A stretch of 10,935 nt of DNA from Treponema sp. UBA3662 (GTDB lineage: Bacteria > Spirochaetota > Spirochaetia > Treponematales > Treponemataceae): positions 1 to 10,935 of the forward strand of contig DFJV01000094.1 in the NCBI GenBank assembly GCA_002373205.1, in the 5' to 3' direction. This document shows positions 5,871 through 10,935 of this stretch, piece by piece; the stretch's first letter is position 1, and the number at the start of each line of letters is the position of its first letter. The notes beneath the pieces were generated by a model. It did no database searches. It saw only the letters and a list, made by a program, of their open reading frames with translations, and was not told where the DNA came from. A program made the translations under genes and the position numbers.

Positions 5871-5957
5871 AGTGCGCAGAGTATTTTTTATAAAAATCGC
5901 CAGTAGTACGCAGAGTATTTTTTGCAAAAATTGCCAACAGTGCGCAGAGTATTTGTA
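5871..5957. repeat. 34-bp tandem repeat, about 2.5 copies
   Basis: The core AGTRCGCAGAGTATTT starts at 5871, 5905 and 5939, a spacing of exactly 34 bp. Copies one and two continue into a T-run, an A-run and YGCCA; the third diverges after TATTT. The array fills the space between the VOC stop (5982) and the CYTH promoter. No protein-coding role is apparent. Confidence 0.75.
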
Positions 5958-5981
5958 CCGCAGGTGTACTAGGTTTTGTTT

Positions 5982-6332
5982 TTATTCTGCCTTTGTATAA
6001 ACCTCGATATGGTTCCCTTCTGAATCAACGAATTCGGCTACCCAGTTTTTGCCAATTTTGGTGAGCGGAAAGCAAAGCTCTTTGCCGGCGATTTTCCGGT
6101 TCAGTTCTTCAAGCGTCTCAAAGCAGAGGCTGGGCAAGCAGTTGCTTCCGTAAGAGTGTGGCTCACCAACTTCTTTGTAGGCAAACAAATGAAAGCGGAA
6201 GCCGTCAATGTCAAAATAACCGCCTAGCGCACTTTTGTTACAGATTTTCTGCTCAAAAAACTCTTCGTAAAATGCGGTTGCTCTTTCCAAGTCATCAACA
6301 ATTATGTACATAGAATCAATTCGGCAAATCAT
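5982..6332 (-). CDS. VOC superfamily (glyoxalase/bleomycin resistance-like) protein
   Basis: Small protein of 116 residues with the vicinal-oxygen-chelate fold, whose members bind a metal or small molecule in a beta-alpha-beta-beta-beta barrel. Visible features are the first module YIIVDDLERATAFYEEFF (9-26), GGYFDIDGFRFHLF (37-50), and the second-module end FVDSEGNHIEVYT with the usual late ligand E110. The first metal-ligand position near residue 7 lacks the common histidine, so glyoxalase I activity is not supported and the substrate is unknown.

ATG 6332 has an AGGAG site 5 nt upstream. It is the last gene of a three-gene operon, 17 nt after the SAP-like gene. Confidence 0.85.
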   Translation of the reverse strand: MICRIDSMYIIVDDLERATAFYEEFFEQKICNKSALGGYFDIDGFRFHLFAYKEVGEPHSYGSNCLPSLCFETLEELNRKIAGKELCFPLTKIGKNWVAEFVDSEGNHIEVYTKAE

Positions 6333-6349
6333 GGTTACTCCTGTGTTTT

Positions 6350-6976
6350 TTATTCAATCAATGATACCATTTTTTTTAGCAGCTTTGTGTCATACACTTT
6401 TGGGAGGGTTGAATTGCGCACTTGGCGCCAAAGAATGGCGGCGGTTTTTAGCTTGTCGGAAAATTGTGCGGTTGCTGGGTCTGCACAAAAGTCTTTTACA
6501 AATTTGTTCCACTGCAAGCATGAATTATCGTATTTGGCATAAGTCTTTTTGCCGTAAAAGATGTCGAGCAGGTCGCCAAGAGTAAAGCTTGCGTCGCCTG
6601 TTTCGCGTACTTTTTTGGCGGTTGCAACCATGTCCGCGTTGAACTTAAAGCGGGCAAGGCCTGTTTGCGCTGAAAAGAAATCGCGGAAACGCTGGCTAAA
6701 GCGGAAACCGCAAGCCAAAAGAGGAGTGTCCAAAGCAAGCGGTACATCATCGCCGGCAACTTGTGTGCGCCTGGCAGAAGATTTGCCTGGTCTTTTGCTT
6801 TTTGGACAAATAAGATTGCCCTTAAAGTATTCTTCTATGTTGCGGTTAAGCTCTACCTTCATGCCGCTTGAATCAATGCCAATCTGCTTACAGATTTGCT
6901 GCAATTCTTCGCGGTACCAATAATACTTTGAGAATTCCGAAAAAGACTTAATTTCGCAGAAAGGTGGCCGTTGCAT
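6350..6976 (-). CDS. SAP-like / DUF6434 family protein
   Basis: A 208-residue protein. Residues about 15-53 resemble a SAP-type helix-extended-loop-helix module (LQQICKQIGI, then K-V-E-L-N-R-N-I-E-E-Y-F). A basic linker (KRPGKSSARR, 61-70) follows, then a C-terminal domain at about 92-165 with FNADMVATAKKVRETG, FTLGDLLDIFYGKKTYAKYD and QWNKFVKDFCAD. I recall this architecture as SAP-like plus DUF6434; that name is from memory. SAP modules usually bind nucleic acid, and the basic linker agrees, but the function is unknown.

The ATG starts 1 nt after the stop of the DUF3781 gene, whose final codons supply the AAGGAA ribosome site, so translation is probably coupled. Confidence 0.75.
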   Translation of the reverse strand: MQRPPFCEIKSFSEFSKYYWYREELQQICKQIGIDSSGMKVELNRNIEEYFKGNLICPKSKRPGKSSARRTQVAGDDVPLALDTPLLACGFRFSQRFRDFFSAQTGLARFKFNADMVATAKKVRETGDASFTLGDLLDIFYGKKTYAKYDNSCLQWNKFVKDFCADPATAQFSDKLKTAAILWRQVRNSTLPKVYDTKLLKKMVSLIE

Positions 6977-6977
6977 A

Positions 6978-7229
6978 TTATTCCTTGTGTGCAGTAATAA
7001 TCGTATAGCTGTATGCGTTAACCGTAATTATGCAGCCACCAACCAAGCAGTACCAGTTTTTACCCTTTCGCTTAATGGCCGCTTCAGGCAATTCAATTTG
7101 CCCTTTGCACCAGGCAACCACATCTTGAACATCATCGCCAAGCAAAAGATTGCGCCTAATCCGTTCCACCCCCATCGGCGTTGTGTGAACCCGGTCAATA
7201 TTTTCCAAAAGCTCGTTTCCCTTTTCCAT
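6978..7229 (-). CDS. DUF3781 family protein
   Basis: An 83-residue protein matching the DUF3781 pattern: ENIDRVHTTPMGVERIRRNL at 9-28, VVAWCKGQI at 37-45, KGKNWY at 55-60, and the C-terminal ITVNAYSYTIITAHK. Function is unknown. The reading frame stays open upstream to 7439, but the family domain begins at ATG 7229 and a promoter (7244-7236) lies in the extension, so the short form is chosen.

There is no Shine-Dalgarno; the -10 box ends 6 nt before the ATG, so the mRNA may be leaderless. It is the first gene of an operon with the SAP-like and VOC genes. Confidence 0.82.
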   Translation of the reverse strand: MEKGNELLENIDRVHTTPMGVERIRRNLLLGDDVQDVVAWCKGQIELPEAAIKRKGKNWYCLVGGCIITVNAYSYTIITAHKE

Positions 7230-7235
7230 GCCTAA

Positions 7236-7244
7236 AGCATAGCA
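7236..7244 (-). promoter_or_regulatory. Extended -10 promoter abutting the DUF3781 ATG
   Basis: On the minus strand TGC followed by TATGCT (7241-7236) lies exactly 6 nt before ATG 7229. This matches the arrangement at the CYTH gene (5808-5816) and predicts a leaderless transcript. Confidence 0.55.
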
Positions 7245-7253
7245 CAACGAATA

Positions 7254-7269
7254 TGACAACAGTGTGTCA
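7254..7269. promoter_or_regulatory. Inverted repeat in the divergent promoter region
   Basis: TGACA at 7254-7258 and TGTCA at 7265-7269 are inverted around 6 nt. The site is 10 bp upstream of the DUF3781 -10 box and 24 bp upstream of the -35 of the exported-protein gene. It could be an operator acting on either promoter, but a 5-bp arm can arise by chance. Confidence 0.25.
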
Positions 7270-7292
7270 CATTTATGGGTTCTTTCGCACAG

Positions 7293-7321
7293 TTGATTTT
7301 TGCAGAATTTTAGGTTACCTT
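7293..7321 (+). promoter_or_regulatory. Promoter of the exported-protein gene
   Basis: -35 TTGATT at 7293-7298, a 17-bp spacer, and a weak -10 TACCTT at 7316-7321. The -10 box ends 18 nt upstream of the ATG and the ribosome site follows at once. Confidence 0.4.
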
Positions 7322-7339
7322 TAACCGGGAGATTTTTAT

Positions 7340-8065
7340 ATGAAAAAGAAAATACTTGCAGGCTTTTTTTTAGCCACTTTGATTTGCGGCTTTGCTTTTG
7401 CACAGGATTCAAATGCTTCGGAAGCAGGAACGGGGACAATCACATACCAAGCAGAAAATACGGATACAAGCGCGGAAGAAGAATTCAGTTTTTTGCTGAT
7501 GAATTACTTTAAGGACAAGAACCCCAACCTTGTTCAAGTTACAGTAAATTTCTTTAGGGAAAGGCAGCTTGTTACGGAAGACATGCAGATGCCCCTGGTT
7601 GGTTTTTATGCAGAGCTTTTCCGTGACAAAAAGATAAAGGAAAAAATTCTTTCAGAAATTGACTCTTTAAAGATTAAGAGCGTGTCAAACTTTTTCCATT
7701 CGGTTGCAGAATTTGACGTGGACAAGTTTTACGCAAACCCGGAGGCAAACCCCAACGTAAACGACATGTTCTGGGGCTCCTTCTTTGCAAGCGGAAAGAC
7801 AAAATACCTGGATCTTATAATAGACAATGCGGTAAAGTATCACGATGAAAAGACGGATTTGGTTAAGTTCCTTACCGGAGACAGCGCCTGCTGGTCACTG
7901 GCTTCAAACGCCCAGCAGTATAAGGAAGTGCGCGAGCACCTGGAAAAATCAAGGCAGAAGGGAGAGGCGGTAATCGACTACATTCTTAACACCGACCCGG
8001 ATGAAATTAGGCTGAACACGGTCTTCTTCCTTCAGGAACAGAAAAAAGCTGGTGTCTGGCAATAA
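7340..8065 (+). CDS. Exported protein of unknown function
   Basis: A 241-residue protein with a clear signal peptide: basic MKKK, hydrophobic ILAGFFLATLICGFAF, and likely cleavage after A21 (AFA, then QDS). The cysteine at 16 lacks a proper lipobox (isoleucine at -1), so a lipoprotein is less likely. The mature part is soluble and charged, with no further membrane segment. A stretch near residues 134-175 (DMFWGSFFASGKTKYLDLII, later SACWSLASNAQQY) resembles an unnamed family of bacterial exported or hypothetical proteins; I cannot name it.

A GGGAG site (7327-7331) lies 8 nt before the ATG. It is transcribed alone. No catalytic motif was recognised. Confidence 0.8.
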   Translation: MKKKILAGFFLATLICGFAFAQDSNASEAGTGTITYQAENTDTSAEEEFSFLLMNYFKDKNPNLVQVTVNFFRERQLVTEDMQMPLVGFYAELFRDKKIKEKILSEIDSLKIKSVSNFFHSVAEFDVDKFYANPEANPNVNDMFWGSFFASGKTKYLDLIIDNAVKYHDEKTDLVKFLTGDSACWSLASNAQQYKEVREHLEKSRQKGEAVIDYILNTDPDEIRLNTVFFLQEQKKAGVWQ

Positions 8066-8125
8066 AGCCCATCTGGCCAGTCGGCATTTTTAAATTCATC
8101 CTACGCGGGATTGGAACACCTTTAG

Positions 8126-8141
8126 TCCCGCGCAAGCGGGA
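8126..8141. repeat. Short G+C hairpin
   Basis: TCCCGC at 8126-8131 pairs with GCGGGA at 8136-8141 around GCAA, a stable tetraloop. GCGGGAT is repeated at 8105-8111. No T-run follows. Confidence 0.5.
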
Positions 8142-8176
8142 TGAGCGGCGGTTAGTCCGCGAAGTGTGGAAAGCCC

Positions 8177-8271
8177 GTAAAAAATGGCCTCCTTGCCATT
8201 TTTTACTATCGTGTTTTCTTACGAAAACACGCCCGTTTTTCCGCAAAGATATGAGCGCCCTCCCTGGCGCT
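8177..8271 (+). ncRNA. Three-hairpin structured element, copy 2
   Basis: The first hairpin has a perfect 12-bp stem, GTAAAAAATGGC (8177-8188) with GCCATTTTTTAC (8195-8206), and loop CTCCTT. The second pairs CGTGTTTTC (8210-8218) with GAAAACACG (8223-8231). A spacer beginning CCCGTTTTT and ending ATG (8232-8253) follows. The third pairs AGCGCC (8254-8259) with GGCGCT (8266-8271), loop CTCCCT. The order, loops and spacer match copy 1 at 5043-5144 on the minus strand, but here no T-run follows the third hairpin. It lies 111 nt past the stop of the exported-protein gene, in the same orientation. Confidence 0.5.
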
Positions 8272-8346
8272 TACTGTTAAACGCAGTAAAAAATGGCAAA
8301 AAGCCGATTGCAGAGATAAGGCGAAATGGTAGAACAAATAAAACTC

Positions 8347-8372
8347 CGTCCAAAAATTTCGTCCAAGAAAAT
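8347..8372. repeat. 13-bp direct repeat upstream of hpt
   Basis: CGTCCAAAAATTT at 8347-8359 is followed directly by CGTCCAAGAAAAT at 8360-8372. The pair ends 40 bp upstream of the -35 box of the Hpt gene, a position where activators bind. Regulation is conjecture. Confidence 0.35.
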
Positions 8373-8412
8373 ATCGGTTCCAAACGCAAAACTTTCCTTA
8401 CAGATATTTCTC

Positions 8413-8441
8413 TTGAAAATTTGCGCCTACTGTTATATCCT
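8413..8441 (+). promoter_or_regulatory. Promoter of the hpt/REC-EAL operon
   Basis: -35 TTGAAA at 8413-8418, a 17-bp spacer, and -10 TATCCT at 8436-8441. A strong Shine-Dalgarno, AAGGAGG (8450-8456), follows 7 nt before ATG 8464. Confidence 0.55.
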
Positions 8442-8463
8442 TTAATTAAAAGGAGGCATTTGC

Positions 8464-8820
8464 ATGAATTCAAAAAATTTTTACGATTCAATCGGCGGAA
8501 GCTACGAAGAGGTTATGCAGCGTCTGGGCAACGACAGCCTTATAGAAAGATTTGTTAAGATGTTCCCTTCCGATGAATCCTACATGAACCTCTGCAAGGC
8601 TATGGAAGACAAAAACTGGGGAGAAGTCTTTGGAGCAAGCCACACCCTAAAAGGAATCTGCGCCAACCTTAGCTTTAAAAAACTTTACGAAGCGGCATCT
8701 ACCCTTACAGAAGACGTTAGGAAGGGAAGTCCATCCCCTTCAGTTGAGGAATACTTTAACAAAGTATGCGCTGAATACAAAATAGTTATGGATGCGCTAA
8801 AATCCGAAGGCGTTGCATGA
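8464..8820 (+). CDS. Hpt domain phosphotransfer protein
   Basis: Stand-alone histidine phosphotransfer protein of 118 residues, which passes phosphate between receiver domains in a multistep phosphorelay. The phosphorylated histidine is H60 in GASHTLKGICANLSF, the classic H-x-L-K-G motif on a four-helix bundle. A preceding D-E-S-Y segment and the following L-x-x-A-S-T-L-T-E-D fit the Hpt fold. The length is that of a free Hpt domain, with no kinase core.

Its stop overlaps the start of the REC-EAL gene by 4 nt (ATGA), so the two are co-translated and probably partners. Confidence 0.9.
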   Translation: MNSKNFYDSIGGSYEEVMQRLGNDSLIERFVKMFPSDESYMNLCKAMEDKNWGEVFGASHTLKGICANLSFKKLYEAASTLTEDVRKGSPSPSVEEYFNKVCAEYKIVMDALKSEGVA

Positions 8821-10541
8821 GAGCAAAGGGCAGTCCGGAATTCTTCTTTGATTCCATAAAGTCAAAAGAAACCCTGCTGATTATAGATGACAACGACATT
8901 GACCGCAACATACTAACATCTCTGCTCAAGGACAAATACAATATTCTCGAGGCATCCGACGGCAAGAGCGGGCTAGAAAAACTTTACGCAAACCTCACAA
9001 AAGTTTCCGTAGTGCTACTTGATTTGCACATGCCGGTTATGAACGGTTATGACGTTCTTCTCGAGATGGAAAGCGACAGTAACCTAAGCTCCATTCCGGT
9101 AATGATGCTAACGTCCAGTTCTTCGGACGAAGACCAGATTACGGCCTTTAGAAAGGGGGCAGCAGATTTTGTCTCCAAGCCCTACAATCCGCTTATCATC
9201 ATAAACCGCCTGGAAGCAATCATAAGGCTAAGAAAATCAACAGACATGCTAAGCCTTACAGCCATGGACAAGCAGACAGGCCTTTATTCAGGTGAATTCT
9301 TCTTTGCATACGCAGAACAAATTGTCCGCTCCCACCCGGAACTTGCATTTGACGTAATTGCGGTAAACATAGAATCCATAAAAAACATTAGTTCCCGCCA
9401 CGGAAGAAAGCTTGCCAACAGCCTAATCCGTACAATTGCCATGCTTTTGCAGGACGAGCTTAAGGGCAGGGAAATTATGGGAAGAATTACATCATACCGC
9501 TTTGCAATTCTTGCCGAACACAAAAGCAAAGAAGCATACGAAGAGCTTGCCAAAAATCTTTCCGATGAGCTAAAGGAAGGGCCGGTTTACCCCATTATCG
9601 TAAAGTTTGGAATCTACGAACAGGCAGGGCTTGGCGAAGGCATTGCATCCATGCACGACAAGGCAGAGTTTGCGCTTAGCACAATCCAAGGCAAATACAA
9701 CACGAACATCTGCTTCTACGACGAAAAGCTAAGGAAGCGGCAGGAAGAAGAGCAGAACATCATAGACAACATGGAAAGCGCCCTTGCCAACAATGAATTT
9801 GAAGTCTACTTCCAGCCCAAGCACGGAAAGGACACTGGAAAAACTGAAGGTGCAGAAGCCCTTGTAAGGTGGAACAGCCCCAAGTTTGGCTTTATGAACC
9901 CCAATTCCTTTATTCCACTTTTTGAAAAGAACGGCTTTATCTCCAAACTGGACTACTACGTGTGGGAAAGCGTTTGCAAGACAATCGGTGAGTGCCTAAA
10001 AAAATCCATACCGGTAGTACCTGTTTCCATAAACATTTCGCGCGGAGACTTTGACACAAAGGACCTTAACTTGGTAATAGAAAGGCTTGCTGACCAATAT
10101 TCTGTTCCCCACGAGCTTTTGCACCTGGAACTTACGGAATCTGCCTACCACGACAACCCGGAGCAGATACGCTCAATCATAGAAAAGCTGCACAAGTCTG
10201 GTTTTATAATTGAACTTGACGACTTTGGAACAGGCTACTCTTCCATAAGCGTGCTGAACCAGATGACCTTTGACATTCTAAAACTGGACATGAGCCTTGT
10301 TAACGGCATACATGAAAGTAAGGGCCACCGCATTCTGTACAGCATTCAGGAAATGGCCCGCCTCTTGGACATGAAAACCGTTGCTGAAGGCTGCGAAGAC
10401 AAGGCCACCGCAGATGAACTTAGAAGGCTTGGCTGCAACTACATCCAGGGGTATTACTATTCAAAACCGCTTCCCTTCAATGAATTCATTTCATACATGC
10501 AAAAGAACGGCTATTCCTCAGGGACACAGGCATTAAAATAA
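8817..10541 (+). CDS. Response regulator with degenerate GGDEF and intact EAL (c-di-GMP phosphodiesterase)
   Basis: Predicted cytoplasmic enzyme of 574 residues that hydrolyses cyclic di-GMP under phosphorelay control. Residues 17-138 are a receiver with D24/D25, phospho-acceptor D69 in LLDLHMPVMNGYD, T99 and K121. Residues about 148-302 have a GGDEF fold, but the signature is T-S-Y-R-F (225-229), so it cannot be a cyclase; it may bind nucleotide or act structurally.

Residues about 316-562 are an EAL domain with its catalytic set present: E347 in EALVRW, N406, E438 and E441 in LELTES, D468/D469 in DDFGTGYSS, K489, E524 in VAEG, and Q544 in YIQG. An active phosphodiesterase is therefore expected. 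ATG 8817 overlaps the hpt stop. No terminator was seen after it. Confidence 0.93.
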   Translation: MRAKGSPEFFFDSIKSKETLLIIDDNDIDRNILTSLLKDKYNILEASDGKSGLEKLYANLTKVSVVLLDLHMPVMNGYDVLLEMESDSNLSSIPVMMLTSSSSDEDQITAFRKGAADFVSKPYNPLIIINRLEAIIRLRKSTDMLSLTAMDKQTGLYSGEFFFAYAEQIVRSHPELAFDVIAVNIESIKNISSRHGRKLANSLIRTIAMLLQDELKGREIMGRITSYRFAILAEHKSKEAYEELAKNLSDELKEGPVYPIIVKFGIYEQAGLGEGIASMHDKAEFALSTIQGKYNTNICFYDEKLRKRQEEEQNIIDNMESALANNEFEVYFQPKHGKDTGKTEGAEALVRWNSPKFGFMNPNSFIPLFEKNGFISKLDYYVWESVCKTIGECLKKSIPVVPVSINISRGDFDTKDLNLVIERLADQYSVPHELLHLELTESAYHDNPEQIRSIIEKLHKSGFIIELDDFGTGYSSISVLNQMTFDILKLDMSLVNGIHESKGHRILYSIQEMARLLDMKTVAEGCEDKATADELRRLGCNYIQGYYYSKPLPFNEFISYMQKNGYSSGTQALK

Positions 10542-10544
10542 CGC

Positions 10545-10686
10545 ACCGCCATGCAGCACATGGATGCCGGCAAACCGTCACGCAGAACAGGTTGCCAGCC
10601 AACCGTCATGCCGAACGCATTTGTGGCCAACCGCCACGCAGAACGCTGTCACGACAAACCGTCATGCTGAACTTGATTCAGCATCT
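10545..10686. repeat. 28-bp periodic repeat array A, five units
   Basis: Units start with ACCGYCAYGC at 10545, 10574, 10602, 10630 and 10658: steps of 29, 28, 28 and 28 bp. Each has a conserved half (consensus ACCGYCAYGCNGAAC) and a variable half of about 11 bp, then usually CAA. The fifth unit merges into the palindromic repeat GTCATGCTGAACTTGATTCA at 10661. Confidence 0.75.
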
Positions 10687-10748
10687 ATTAATTCACCACC
10701 TACAGATTCGCATCCATCCCGCAGATTCTGAGTCAAGCTCAGAATGAC
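10661..10748. repeat. Inverted pair of 26-bp palindromic repeats
   Basis: A 26-bp repeat at 10661-10686 and its inverted copy at 10723-10748 differ at 4 of 26 positions. Each is also internally palindromic (CTGAA...TTCAG; TTCTGAG...CTCAGAA). Decayed pieces follow (CTCAGAGTGAC, 10757-10767). This resembles a widely dispersed bacterial intergenic repeat; another copy starts at 10915 and runs to the window edge. Confidence 0.7.
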
Positions 10749-10799
10749 AAAAAAAACTCAGAGTGACAAAAAAAGTAAGAATAACACAAAGCAAAAGCC

Positions 10800-10935
10800 A
10801 CCGCCATGCAGCACACTGCCGCGGCAAACCGTCACGCCGAACGCATTTGTGGCCAACCGCCACGCAGAACAGGTTGCCAGCAAACCGCCACGCAGACCGC
10901 ATTTGTGGCAAACTGTCATGCTGAACTTGATTCAG
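10800..10935. repeat. 28-bp periodic repeat array B, runs off the window
   Basis: Units start at 10800, 10828, 10856, 10884 and 10912, each exactly 28 bp apart. Variable halves are shared with array A: GCATTTGTGGC occurs at 10617, 10843 and 10899, and AGGTTGCCAGC at 10589 and 10871. The order differs between arrays. The last unit again leads into the palindromic repeat, as in array A. Confidence 0.75.

Larger units (their letters stand above)
8066..8463. other. Gene-free region with hairpins and hpt promoter
   Basis: No convincing gene occurs in these 398 bp. In order they hold a perfect hairpin TCCCGC/GCGGGA (8126-8141), the three-hairpin element (8177-8271), a TTACTG/CAGTAA hairpin (8271-8289), a second copy of the arm GTAAAAAATGGC (8286-8297), a 13-bp direct repeat (8347-8372) and the promoter of the Hpt gene. 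A T5 run at 8086-8090 after a weak stem might end the upstream gene. Confidence 0.6.
10542..10935. other. Gene-free right edge made of repeats
   Basis: No gene was found in these 394 bp. Two arrays of a 28-bp periodic repeat flank a pair of inverted repeats. A minus-strand frame (10693-10911) runs through the repeats and reads as repeat-derived sequence without a ribosome site. Confidence 0.65.

Noticed and set aside
5659..5937. Minus-strand 92-residue frame upstream of CYTH
   Set aside because: It is out of frame with CYTH, overlaps its N-terminus and reads through the 34-bp repeats.
7230..7439. N-terminal extension of the DUF3781 frame to 7439
   Set aside because: The family begins at ATG 7229; the extension is lysine-rich, overlaps the promoter of the divergent gene and has no conserved features.
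8007..8246. Minus-strand 79-residue frame
   Set aside because: It reads antisense through the end of the exported-protein gene and the hairpins, a typical repeat-derived frame.
8448..8463. AAGGAGG near 8450 as another CTCCTT-type hairpin loop
   Set aside because: It sits 7 nt before ATG 8464 and is simply the Shine-Dalgarno of the Hpt gene; flanking pairing is only about 5 A/T-rich base pairs.
10693..10911. Minus-strand 72-residue reading frame
   Set aside because: It runs through the inverted and periodic repeats, has no ribosome site, and its H-S-E-L-D-S-E-S stretch is simply the translated palindromic repeat.
10545..10935. CRISPR array
   Set aside because: Although the period is regular, the variable parts are only 11-12 bp, several are reused, the repeats are imperfect, and no cas gene is present.

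Overview
The window is a chromosomal segment from a bacterium, most likely a host-associated spirochaete close to Treponema (inference, moderate confidence). The reasons are the style of the proteins (long low-complexity N-terminus on an SppA-type peptidase, a DNA-binding domain placed in front of a receiver domain, a two-gene Hpt/REC-EAL c-di-GMP module), the moderate G+C, and intergenic DNA filled with palindromic repeats. No rRNA, tRNA, cas gene, transposase or phage gene was seen.

Layout. 1-215: promoter and a leader with two perfect hairpins. 216-1735 (+): rplM, rpsI and recX, apparently one transcript. 1824-2438 (+): an HTH plus receiver protein with its own promoter. 2439-2867: no gene, nested palindromic repeats. 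4817-2868 (-): a DUF975 membrane protein followed by an S49 (SppA-like) membrane peptidase. 4818-5186: no gene; it holds the promoter of that pair and a three-hairpin element ending in a terminator. 5801-5187 (-): a CYTH-domain protein. 5802-5981: a 34-bp tandem repeat. 7229-5982 (-): a tight operon of DUF3781, SAP-like/DUF6434 and VOC proteins. 7340-8065 (+): an exported protein of unknown function. 8066-8463: no gene, a second copy of the three-hairpin element. 8464-10541 (+): Hpt and REC/degenerate-GGDEF/EAL genes overlapping by 4 nt. 10542-10935: no gene, two arrays of a 28-bp periodic repeat.

How the genes work together. rplM and rpsI supply ribosomal proteins L13 and S9, and recX (a RecA modulator) seems to ride on the same transcript. 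The Hpt and REC-EAL proteins look like the output end of a phosphorelay that lowers c-di-GMP; no cognate kinase is present. The DUF975 and S49 pair suggests envelope protein quality control.

Most interesting signals. (1) Two copies of a three-hairpin intergenic element with conserved CTCCTT loops (the anti-Shine-Dalgarno sequence) and stems that differ in sequence yet still pair; both lie in sense orientation downstream of a gene. (2) Two promoters whose -10 box ends exactly 6 nt before an ATG, predicting leaderless mRNAs. (3) Back-to-back perfect hairpins in the rplM leader. (4) Strictly 28-bp-periodic arrays with re-used variable halves at the right edge.
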